Source of the DNA: Marinosulfonomonas sp.
GTDB lineage: Bacteria > Pseudomonadota > Alphaproteobacteria > Rhodobacterales > Rhodobacteraceae
Length of the DNA stretch: 5,284 nt
Assembly: GCA_026989405.1 (NCBI GenBank)
Contig: JALSJL010000077.1
Location: 1 to 5,284, forward strand
Direction of reading: 5' to 3'
Shown here: piece by piece, positions 1 to 5,284 of the stretch
How the letters are laid out: every line of letters begins with the position of its first letter
Numbering within the stretch: the first letter of the stretch is position 1
The notes under the pieces: model-generated
What the model saw: the letters and a program-made list of their open reading frames with translations, nothing else
What the model was told of the DNA's origin: nothing
Databases searched by the model: none
Program-made: the position numbers and the translations under genes

Positions 1-118
1 TGACACGCAGACATCACCTAGTTTCCGGATCCGGATATGCTCAATCATTTGCCCATGCGGGTCGTCGCCTTCTCACACCCCCTTCACCGACATCAGTCTG
101 CCATACGCTGCCCTTTGG
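1..118 (-). other. Non-coding tail downstream of the IS110 transposase
   Basis: No credible gene is visible here. This is the sequence downstream of the IS110 transposase stop and probably includes the distal end of that element. IS1111-type members of the family carry a structured guide (bridge) RNA on this side, so part of one could lie here, but the window edge cuts the region. A perfect 12-bp palindrome (tccggatccgga) sits at 24-35. A 6-bp stem, CGCTGC (106-111) with GCAGCG (123-128), encloses the transposase stop codon. No T-run follows the stem, so it is not a standard terminator. I cannot place the element's end. Confidence 0.35.
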
Positions 119-1126
119 TCATGCAGCGACAGCCGGTGTCGGATTTCTGTAATCCTCTTTCTTCGTCAGCATGGCCCGGATCACGCGCGCCATCTTGTTG
201 GCCAGGGCGATGGCCACGAGCATACGCGGCTTCCTGGCCAGCATCTGCGCCAGCCAAGATCCCTCTGGGATCGTTTTGCGTCCCAGCCAGTTCAGCCGCG
301 ACATCGCCCCGATGATCAGCAATCGCCGGATGTCGGCTTGCCCTGCCTTCGATACCCGCCCGAGCCGCTCCTTGCCCCCTGAGGAAAACTGTCTTGGCAC
401 CAACCCGAGCCAGGCCGCAAAATTACGCCCGCATTTGAACGATTCCATCGCCGGGGCAAAGGCCTCAATCGCCAGCGCCGTCATCGGTCCGACCCCGGGA
501 ATCGTCTGAAGCCGCCGTGACGTTTCTGTTCGCTCCGCCAACGCCTTCGCCGTCTTCATTCTGGCCTCGATGCGGGCGGTCTTCTCAGAAATTTGCTGAA
601 TCATGTCCCGGCATTCCTCACGCACCAACGTGGGAAGATCACTGTTCTCTTCCTCGAGGATTGCCTCGATGCGTTTGAGTTGGTGGATTCCTTGCGGAAT
701 TGAGTGGCCGAATTCATAGAGAATGGCACGCAGTGCATTCACCAGTTCCGTGCGCTGGTGGACCAGCCGGTCTCGGACCCGGAACAGAATGGCACGCGCC
801 TGCTGATCTTCGGATTTCGGCTCGACGAAGCGCATCTCGGGACGCTGCGCTGCAATCACGATTGCCTCGGCGTCGGCCGCATCGTTCTTTTGGCGCTTGA
901 CGAAGGGCCGGACATACTGCGGGGCGATCAGTTTCACTTCGTGGCCGATCTTGACCAACTCGCGCGCCCAGTAGGAAGCGCCGCCGCAAGCCTCCATCAC
1001 CACAAGGGCCGACGCATGATCAGCCATGAACCGGTGAAATTGCAGCCGCGTCAGCTTTTTGCGAAACTTCACCTCACCTCTCATCGAGGTAGTGTCTCGA
1101 AAGCGGTGGAGATTGATTTCATGCAC
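119..1126 (-). pseudogene. IS110-family transposase, N-terminally truncated
   Basis: Remnant of an IS110-family transposase, which uses a RuvC-like DEDD domain plus a C-terminal Tnp20 domain with a catalytic serine. Numbered from a GTG at 1126, the RuvC-like part shows VMEACGGA (Glu45) and KNDAADAEAI (Asp82, Asp85). A helical spacer follows at about 150-200. The Tnp20 domain has IPGVGPMTA (209-217) and QFSSGGKERLG with candidate Ser248/249. The usual opening GxDxAKN segment, about 20-25 residues with the first catalytic Asp, is missing. Residues 1-14 are encoded by the end of the neighbouring IS256 element, so true IS110 sequence begins near Met15 (1084). The C-terminus is complete, ending at the TGA at 119-121. 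The start lacks a convincing ribosome binding site, and the protein is probably inactive or not made. The family call is firm. Membership of the IS1111 subgroup is likely but not proven. Confidence 0.85.
1086..1114 (+). repeat. Left terminal inverted repeat of the IS256-family element
   Basis: This matches the reverse complement of 2454-2482 at 23 of 29 positions. The first 11 bases (GAGGTAGTGTC) are identical and the mismatches cluster in the inner half. It lies downstream of the transposase stop and touches the truncated IS110 gene at 1085. Confidence 0.85.
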
Positions 1127-1153
1127 CTCCGGGCGGGTTGAGTTTTGCGCCGG

Positions 1154-2380
1154 TCAGGCGGCTTGATCAAGGGTTTCGTCGGCGATGGGTTGAGACAGGG
1201 TTTCCCAGCCGTCGACCTTTCGCATGATGATCTGGCCCGAGGCCATCAGGGCCCAGAGCAGCATTGGCACTGTCTCGGCGCATGGCAGCACGGTCTGGGT
1301 CTTGATGCGGCGGCGGAATTCCTCGTTCAGGCGTTCGATCGCATTTGTCGTTCTGGCCGATTTCCACTGGCTTTGCGGCAGGCGCGCGAAGGTGAACAGC
1401 TTGTCGCCGGCTTCCTCCAGACTGTCGGCCACCGCCTTGCATTTCAGCCGCCACTTGAGCAGGGAAGCCTTGCGGCGGGTGGCGATTTCCGCAGGCGTTC
1501 TGGCGCAGATCATGTCGCGGTAATCTTCTGTCAACTCATCGTGCATATGCTTGGGCGCCTTGGCCAGAAGGTTGCGGTGCTTGTGAACCGTGCAGCGCTG
1601 GATCGGCAGGTCGTTTCCCCAAAGAGTAATGAGAGCCGCCTCAAGCCCCGGCGCACCGTCCACGATGACAAACTCTGGCCGTTTCAACCCGCGCGCGTCG
1701 AGATCATCGATGAACTGGCGCCAGGCAGAGGTGCTCTCGCCGCCCATGTTCATCAGCGATAACAAGACCTTTTGGCCGTCACGGCGCACGCCAATGGCGG
1801 CCAGAACCGAGATATTGGCGGCCTTCCTGTCGATCCGCGTCTTGATCACGGTGCCGTCCAGGATCAGCCGCACGATGTCCTCATCCGCAAGGCTGCGGGC
1901 GCACCATGCCTGCCAATCGGTCTTGACCTTGCGCCAGGCGCGGCTGACCACATCCTTGCTGACGGCCCCCTGAAACAGGCCGAACAGGGCGCGTTTCACC
2001 CGCCGTGTGTTGGTGCCCGAAAGGTAGACAGCGGCGATCAACGCCTCGGCCTTTTTCGTCAGCCGCCGGTAGCGTGGCAGGGCTTTGGATCGCCATTCGC
2101 AGGTCTTGCCGTCCTCGTCCTTGACGCGGGCACGGGGGATGTTCACGGTTTCCGGGCCAAAGGTGCCAACCAATTGCCGCTTGCGGTGCCCGTGCCGGTA
2201 GCCGACCTTTGCCTCGCCGCTGCGACCGTACCGGCAGCGGCCCAGAAACTGCTCCAGTTCCTCCTCGAAAACCGCCTCGATCAAAGCGCGGATGTTCTGC
2301 CGCAGCCGATCCTCGATCGGATCATGGCCAACCTCATTGGCCAGTAGCGCGGATGTCGATCTTGCTGTATTCTTTGTCAT
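1154..2380 (-). CDS. IS256-family (mutator-type) DDE transposase
   Basis: A 408-residue transposase, the usual length for the family, which cuts and rejoins the ends of its own element. The N-terminal third is basic and probably binds DNA, with YRHGHRKRQLVG at 61-72. The catalytic triad is readable as Asp175 in LILDGTVIKTR, Asp241 in VIVDGAPGLEAAL and Glu349 in TTNAIERLNEEFRRR. The family signature QRCTVHKHRN (261-270, Cys263 and His266) falls between the second Asp and the Glu, as expected. The frame is open from an ATG with a good AGGAGA site to a TGA 68 bp inside the left element end, with no frameshift. The gene thus looks intact and the element may be mobile. It starts about 100 bp downstream of the peroxiredoxin stop on the same strand, so operon read-through could also transcribe it. 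Its G+C is clearly higher than the operon's. Confidence 0.95.
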   Translation of the reverse strand: MTKNTARSTSALLANEVGHDPIEDRLRQNIRALIEAVFEEELEQFLGRCRYGRSGEAKVGYRHGHRKRQLVGTFGPETVNIPRARVKDEDGKTCEWRSKALPRYRRLTKKAEALIAAVYLSGTNTRRVKRALFGLFQGAVSKDVVSRAWRKVKTDWQAWCARSLADEDIVRLILDGTVIKTRIDRKAANISVLAAIGVRRDGQKVLLSLMNMGGESTSAWRQFIDDLDARGLKRPEFVIVDGAPGLEAALITLWGNDLPIQRCTVHKHRNLLAKAPKHMHDELTEDYRDMICARTPAEIATRRKASLLKWRLKCKAVADSLEEAGDKLFTFARLPQSQWKSARTTNAIERLNEEFRRRIKTQTVLPCAETVPMLLWALMASGQIIMRKVDGWETLSQPIADETLDQAA

Positions 2381-2387
2381 GGCGTGA

Positions 2388-2393
2388 TCTCCT
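2388..2393 (-). promoter_or_regulatory. Shine-Dalgarno site of the IS256-family transposase
   Basis: AGGAGA on the minus strand is followed by 7 nt and then the ATG at 2380-2378. The strong match and spacing support this start over any internal one. Confidence 0.7.
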
Positions 2394-2395
2394 GT

Positions 2396-2411
2396 GGCGG
2401 TGCCAGCCGCC
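2396..2411 (-). promoter_or_regulatory. GC-rich hairpin just upstream of the transposase RBS
   Basis: In the leader transcript GGCGG (2411-2407) can pair with CCGCC (2400-2396) around a 6-nt loop. It ends 2 nt before the AGGAGA ribosome binding site. A second 5-bp stem, GGGTG with CACCC around a 9-nt loop, lies slightly further upstream. Such leader structures could limit transposase translation, but both stems are short, so a regulatory role is an inference. Confidence 0.25.
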
Positions 2412-2436
2412 GTTTGGGTGGTTTTTGTTCACCCGG

Positions 2437-2465
2437 AGATTACGCCGTCCTCAAATTTCTACCAA
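2437..2465 (-). promoter_or_regulatory. Candidate promoter of the IS256-family transposase
   Basis: On the minus strand a -35-like TTGGTA (2465-2460, 4 of 6 to consensus) is followed after exactly 17 bp by a -10-like TAATCT (2442-2437, 3 of 6). The -35 box lies inside the terminal repeat, where IS promoters are commonly found. The match is weak, and alphaproteobacterial promoters are poorly predicted by the E. coli consensus. Confidence 0.35.
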
Positions 2466-2482
2466 CTTCGCGACACTACCTC
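2454..2482 (-). repeat. Right terminal inverted repeat of the IS256-family element
   Basis: Partner of the repeat at 1086-1114, with 23 of 29 positions matching. It lies upstream of the transposase gene and holds a candidate -35 box at 2460-2465. Its outermost two bases (2481-2482) form part of the stop codon of the peroxiredoxin gene. Confidence 0.85.
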
Positions 2483-3059
2483 AACTAGGACCACCTCTGG
2501 CTACCATGAACTCCAGCACATCTGTGGCGTTTCGATCGGGCGGAAACACCGGAAAGAAAACCTTTTTGATCTGCCTGCCATGCAGAATCAAAGTGAGTCT
2601 CTTCAGGAGAACACGGCCATTCACTTCCATTGTCGGCAGATTGAGGGCCGTTGCCAGTCTCAGTTCCGCATCAGACAACAGATCGAACGGAAGGTGCAGC
2701 CGATCGACTGCTTCCTTCTGGTATTCGGAACTCTGCGTTGATATCCCAAAAAGAGCGCTTACGCCACGATCTGCGAGATCCTGTGAATGATCTCGGAATG
2801 CGCAGGATTGCGGCGTACAACCTCTCGCACCGGGGATATCGTCCCATCCGTCAGGGAGCGGAACATCCGGTCGACCGGTCATCGGATAGAAATAGAGGAC
2901 ACTCCACCCGCTCAGTTGTCCAAATTCGACGTCACCGCCACTTGTCGAGGGCAGGGCGATATCCGGCATGAGCGCTCCCTGCAAGTGACTGGCGGTTCCA
3001 TCGTCGATTGGCCGGGGGATTGCAGACCAATCGACTGATTCGAGGCTTTTCTGATTCAT
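2481..3059 (-). CDS. Peroxiredoxin (AhpC/TSA, BCP-like redoxin)
   Basis: A 192-residue cytoplasmic thioredoxin-fold protein with no signal peptide, probably a thiol peroxidase reducing hydrogen or organic peroxides. The core reads MPDIALPSTSGGDVEFGQLSG (31-51), then VLYFYP (54-59). GCTPQSCAFRDH follows, with the likely peroxidatic Cys81 and, five residues on, the likely resolving Cys86 as in BCP-type enzymes. FGISTQSSEYQKEA (104-117), HLPFDLLSDAELRLA (122-136) and a final FFPVFPPDRNA (168-178) complete the fold. A segment of about 17 residues (TGRP...IPGAR) lies between the YP strand end and Cys81, where short BCPs have only a few residues. The start is set by AGGAG 6 nt upstream and by overlap with the exporter's stop (ATGA). 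The stop codon uses two bases from the IS256 end, so the last few residues may differ from the ancestral protein. The physiological reductant and substrate are unknown. Confidence 0.88.
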   Translation of the reverse strand: MNQKSLESVDWSAIPRPIDDGTASHLQGALMPDIALPSTSGGDVEFGQLSGWSVLYFYPMTGRPDVPLPDGWDDIPGARGCTPQSCAFRDHSQDLADRGVSALFGISTQSSEYQKEAVDRLHLPFDLLSDAELRLATALNLPTMEVNGRVLLKRLTLILHGRQIKKVFFPVFPPDRNATDVLEFMVARGGPS

Positions 3060-3715
3060 AATCCGCTCCTGAACAGATACAGCGCAAAAGAAATCAACGC
3101 GACACCAAAAGCAAAATCAATCCAGCCATTCGATTTGTCCATCGCTCGACTGATGACCCCCGCGCGCGTCAAAGCAGCAAAACAAGACCAATAGAGCAGC
3201 GATTGAAGAACCAACTGCACACTGAATACTACCAGTGTGGATTGTGGAAGCTCCGGAGTGGCAACCTGAGAGAAGATACTGATGTAAAATACCGCAATTT
3301 TCGGATTTAGAAGGTTGACCAGATAGCCATCTAGAAACAAGGCAGATGGTGTGCAGCGCCCAACTGTGCCGCTGTTGTTTTCGACCTCATTGATCAAGGA
3401 AGCAGCACGTATCCTGAATTTTCGGAAAGCCACAAGAATGTTGTTGGCCCCGAGGTAGAGCAGGTAAAGTGATCCGAGGGTGGCAAGCACCAACGCGATC
3501 TTCGGCGACGCCGCTATGACGGCAGCAACGCCCACCAAGGTAAGGAAAGTGTTGGTGATGGTCGCGGCAACGATGCCGGAGACAAGGGGCACCATTGATT
3601 TCACATGTTGCTCCGTGCCGTGCCTTAGAACGAGTAGCGCGGTTGGGCCAGGTGACAGCATCGCCGCAAAGTGAATGCTGGCCAGCAACAGAACAGATGT
3701 AAAAACGGAGACCAT
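3056..3715 (-). CDS. LysE/RhtB-family amino-acid or metabolite exporter
   Basis: A 219-residue inner-membrane protein of the LysE/RhtB family, whose members export amino acids and related small molecules using the proton gradient. The family N-terminal signature SPGPTALLVL is at 21-30 and the central signature GYLVNLLNPKIAVFYIS at 130-146. Hydrophobic segments lie at about 5-25, 42-66, 72-93, 128-150, 158-182 and 198-216, matching the usual five to six helices. A charged loop at 97-122 separates the third and fourth. The frame is open further upstream to 3784, but that extension adds a hydrophilic stretch lying wholly within the preceding gene. The ATG at 3715 overlaps that gene's stop (TGATG) and gives the normal family start. 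Only a weak GAGG lies about 10 nt upstream, so translation probably depends on coupling. The substrate cannot be told; the two upstream methyltransferases suggest a modified metabolite made by this operon. Confidence 0.9.
   Translation of the reverse strand: MVSVFTSVLLLASIHFAAMLSPGPTALLVLRHGTEQHVKSMVPLVSGIVAATITNTFLTLVGVAAVIAASPKIALVLATLGSLYLLYLGANNILVAFRKFRIRAASLINEVENNSGTVGRCTPSALFLDGYLVNLLNPKIAVFYISIFSQVATPELPQSTLVVFSVQLVLQSLLYWSCFAALTRAGVISRAMDKSNGWIDFAFGVALISFALYLFRSGL
3060..3070 (-). promoter_or_regulatory. Shine-Dalgarno site of the peroxiredoxin gene
   Basis: AGGAG lies 6 nt before the ATG at 3059-3057, inside the last codons of the exporter gene. This is the clearest ribosome site in the operon and suggests efficient independent initiation as well as coupling. 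Confidence 0.65.
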
Positions 3716-4512
3716 CAACTGAGAACCTCGCCGGTGCGTTGAGCATAGATCAACCGTTCGCGACTGACCTGCTCCTCTGTCCATCGCGTGTAGTCGACAA
3801 ACTGATCGCGTCTGTCACCGGCTATCGGGACCAGCGTTGCAGTGTCTGAGTACCTAAATTCCTCCACCTCGAAAACGTCCAGCCCGTTTGCCTCAAGCAT
3901 ATCAAGGATTTGCGCATAGGTATGCTCGCCGACCAACAGATGCTGCGCGTGCACTTCGATGAGCACGGCTGCGATGTCGTGGCGAATAGCATTTTCCATT
4001 CCTGCAAGAACCAGCCCCTCGGCGCCATGAACGTCGATCTTGACGATCTTCGCAGGTGCTTCAAAATCAATGTGAAGCTCATCGAACTGGGTTCCGGGGA
4101 CGACAATTGCGTCAGGCGTCCCGGATTCAACGATTGTCCGCCCCTTGAAATGCAAATCGTCACCGGCGTCGTTTAGGGCCTGTTGACGCGCATCCCCCTT
4201 GATACCGAGGGTTTCAAAATTCTGCCGTAGAACAGCAAACGCTTCGGGGTTTGGCTCGAAGGCAACCACCTGCCAGCCCTCGTATCTCGAAAAAACCAAG
4301 GCGGAATAATACCCATGCAAAGCGCCTATGTCGAAAAAAACCGCTTTGGGATAGCGGGCGTTAACCCGGTCGAGCAGATCGACGACCGCCGGTTCGTAAC
4401 CCAATTCGCAGAATGTTTCTGCGGCAACAGTATTCCCTGGGTCAAGAATTGAGAATTTTGTGCCACGAACATTGAACTTAACCAACGATTCGAATGTGTC
4501 TGAATATGTCAT
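3715..4512 (-). CDS. FkbM-family SAM-dependent methyltransferase
   Basis: A 265-residue class I methyltransferase of the FkbM type, a family that mostly methylates hydroxyl groups on sugars, lipids and natural products. Motif I is FFDIGALHGYYSAL (59-72, Asp61). The acidic SAM-ribose loop is VVAFEPNPEAF (82-92, Glu86). The family hallmark appears as KIDVHGAEGLVLAGM (158-172), where His162 replaces the more usual Glu of KIDVEGAE. VLIEVHAQ (183-190) follows. The N-terminal 50 residues form the family cap region. I chose the ATG at 4512 because it overlaps the previous stop (ATGA). An in-frame ATG at 4527 adds five residues, but an AAGG touches that start with no spacing. Neither start has an ideal ribosome site. 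The acceptor is unknown; with the CmoA-like enzyme and the exporter it may tailor the same small molecule. A role in glycan or lipid methylation is an alternative. Confidence 0.88.
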   Translation of the reverse strand: MTYSDTFESLVKFNVRGTKFSILDPGNTVAAETFCELGYEPAVVDLLDRVNARYPKAVFFDIGALHGYYSALVFSRYEGWQVVAFEPNPEAFAVLRQNFETLGIKGDARQQALNDAGDDLHFKGRTIVESGTPDAIVVPGTQFDELHIDFEAPAKIVKIDVHGAEGLVLAGMENAIRHDIAAVLIEVHAQHLLVGEHTYAQILDMLEANGLDVFEVEEFRYSDTATLVPIAGDRRDQFVDYTRWTEEQVSRERLIYAQRTGEVLS

Positions 4513-5255
4513 TTGATTGCAAGCCATCCTTCAAAGCAGAGATATTTTTGGATCGGGACGATGTCAGCAAAACCGGCTCGCTGCATGAAATCGACGTTAG
4601 CTTTCGAGGAAAATGGTTCCATCACGCCTTTAAGGCTCAGCGTCTTTGATAGAATTTCACTCAGATCGTAGCCATTGTCGATCTTGAATTCGTTGTAGAG
4701 CGTCGAGAAGATATCCTGAAAGCGCGCATCATTGGCGCGGACCTTCTCGAACAGAACAAAAGCGCCGCCCCATTCTAAGGCTTCGTAAACGCGGTCAAAC
4801 AGCGTTTGCCGAAACTTTGGGGCAATGAACTGAATCGTATAGTGCGACGTTATAAAATCCGACTTCTCGAACTCAAAAGTTTCCGCCCGGCACACTTGAA
4901 AGAACATGTTCGGGACGTCCGCATGTGCTTTTTTGGCGTAGTTGACCATATCGGGTTCGGCCTCGAGACCAAAGAAACGGACGTTCTTTTGATCGCTATG
5001 CCTGTCTGCAAGCTTGCGCAGCAGCGTACCGGTGGAGGTGCCCAGTTCGTAAACCGTCGAATCCGGTTTAATGAAGAAGTCCGACAACTTGACTGTAAGA
5101 TCGTGGCCACTTTCGTACAGTGGGACCGATTTGGATACATGATCGTTAAACTTATCCGCCACATTGCCCCCGAAAGTCCAGCGGGCGGGTTTGACCTCGA
5201 TACCGTCACCTGCAGCATCGACTACCGTGCTCTTTTCTTTGTCTGCAACAGTCAT
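4509..5255 (-). CDS. CmoA-like SAM-dependent methyltransferase, probably not a carboxy-SAM synthase
   Basis: A 248-residue class I methyltransferase resembling CmoA (247 residues in E. coli) almost end to end. Shared landmarks with remembered E. coli CmoA are WTF...V...F (26-36), KSVPLY (42-47, Tyr47 matching Tyr39), YELGTSTGTLL (69-79) for the SAM loop YDLGCSLG, YTIQFIAP (139-146) for FTLQFLEP, GGAFVLFEKV (163-172) for GGALVLSEKF, and NGY (194-196). In an ungapped stretch from NGY, Thr205 stands where CmoA has Arg199, the residue I recall as binding the carboxylate of carboxy-SAM. It therefore probably uses ordinary SAM on an unknown acceptor, and tRNA wobble modification is unlikely. The first 24 residues are charged and not conserved. 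The ATG at 5255 follows a GGAAGGGA (5275-5268) at a long 12-nt spacing. It is the first gene of the visible operon. Confidence 0.82.
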   Translation of the reverse strand: MTVADKEKSTVVDAAGDGIEVKPARWTFGGNVADKFNDHVSKSVPLYESGHDLTVKLSDFFIKPDSTVYELGTSTGTLLRKLADRHSDQKNVRFFGLEAEPDMVNYAKKAHADVPNMFFQVCRAETFEFEKSDFITSHYTIQFIAPKFRQTLFDRVYEALEWGGAFVLFEKVRANDARFQDIFSTLYNEFKIDNGYDLSEILSKTLSLKGVMEPFSSKANVDFMQRAGFADIVPIQKYLCFEGWLAIK

Positions 5256-5284
5256 ATCAACAAATCATCCCTTCCTAACGGGGC
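5256..5284 (-). promoter_or_regulatory. Leader fragment with ribosome binding site of the first operon gene
   Basis: Only 29 bases upstream of the methyltransferase start are present. They hold the purine-rich GGAAGGGA (5275-5268) but no recognisable promoter. I cannot tell whether the operon starts here or continues from a gene beyond the edge. Confidence 0.4.

Larger units (their letters stand above)
1086..2482 (-). mobile_element. IS256-family insertion sequence, apparently complete
   Basis: A 1397-bp element bounded by imperfect inverted repeats that begin GAGGTAGTGTC at both ends. It contains one intact DDE transposase reading right to left. Its size and gene layout fit IS256-family elements. 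The flanks do not match: the 8 bases before the left end are ctctcatc and the 8 after the right end are aactagga, whereas IS256 elements normally leave a direct repeat of about 8 bp. The left flank is an IS110 transposase cut near its 5' end, and the right flank is the 3' end of a peroxiredoxin gene. The copy therefore sits at a rearranged junction, for example after recombination between two copies or an adjacent deletion. Confidence 0.85.

Noticed and set aside
24..35. 12-bp palindrome tccggatccgga as an operator or attachment site
   Set aside because: It is a single short palindrome in IS-associated DNA with no repeat or promoter nearby. I cannot support a function.
106..128. Stem around the IS110 stop codon as a rho-independent terminator
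   Set aside because: The stem has only 6 bp with an 11-nt loop and no following T-run on the minus strand.
1145..1762. A 205-codon plus-strand open frame inside the IS256 transposase gene
   Set aside because: It is fully antisense to an intact transposase with all catalytic motifs, its protein shows no family motif, and long antisense frames are expected in GC-rich genes.
1772..2790. Two long plus-strand frames (1772-2347 and 2209-2790) over the IS256 and peroxiredoxin genes
   Set aside because: Both are antisense shadows. The second crosses the IS boundary and two unrelated genes, so it cannot be an evolved gene.
3716..3784. Upstream extension of the exporter by 23 residues to an ATG at 3784
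   Set aside because: The extension is hydrophilic, lies wholly inside the FkbM gene and precedes the normal LysE start. The ATG at 3715 overlapping the stop is more natural.
4509..5255. Annotation as genuine CmoA of the tRNA cmo5U pathway
   Set aside because: The Arg199 equivalent is Thr, there is no CmoB neighbour in view, and the gene is coupled to FkbM and exporter genes.

Overview
The window looks like accessory DNA of an alphaproteobacterium, most likely from the marine Rhodobacterales. This is inferred from the two transposase types and protein style, not proven. All supported genes lie on the minus strand. There are two compartments. Positions 1-2482 are GC-rich insertion-sequence DNA; a sample line at 1381-1440 is about 68% G+C. 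Positions 2483-5284 are a lower-GC operon; a sample line at 4801-4860 is about 43% G+C.

From the right edge in transcription order, the operon has four genes. They are a CmoA-like SAM-dependent methyltransferase (4509-5255), an FkbM-family methyltransferase (3715-4512), a LysE/RhtB-type exporter (3056-3715) and a BCP-like peroxiredoxin (2481-3059). Each stop codon overlaps the next start (ATGA, TGATG, ATGA), so the four are probably one translationally coupled unit. The promoter, and perhaps further genes, lie beyond the right edge. Two methyltransferases, a small-molecule exporter and a thiol peroxidase suggest making and exporting a small methylated metabolite, possibly an amino-acid derivative. 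The product cannot be read from the sequence. The CmoA homologue carries Thr where E. coli CmoA has the carboxylate-binding Arg199, so it is probably not a carboxy-SAM synthase.

An IS256-family element (1086-2482) abuts the operon. It has an intact DDE transposase, imperfect 29-bp terminal inverted repeats and no 8-bp target duplication. Its right end supplies two bases of the peroxiredoxin stop codon. Its left end cuts an IS110-family transposase (119-1085), which has lost its N-terminus including the first catalytic Asp. The missing IS110 part is not on the other side of the IS256 copy, so this is a rearranged junction and not a simple insertion. Positions 1-118 are the non-coding tail downstream of the IS110 gene. 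No tRNA, rRNA, CRISPR array or replication origin was seen.
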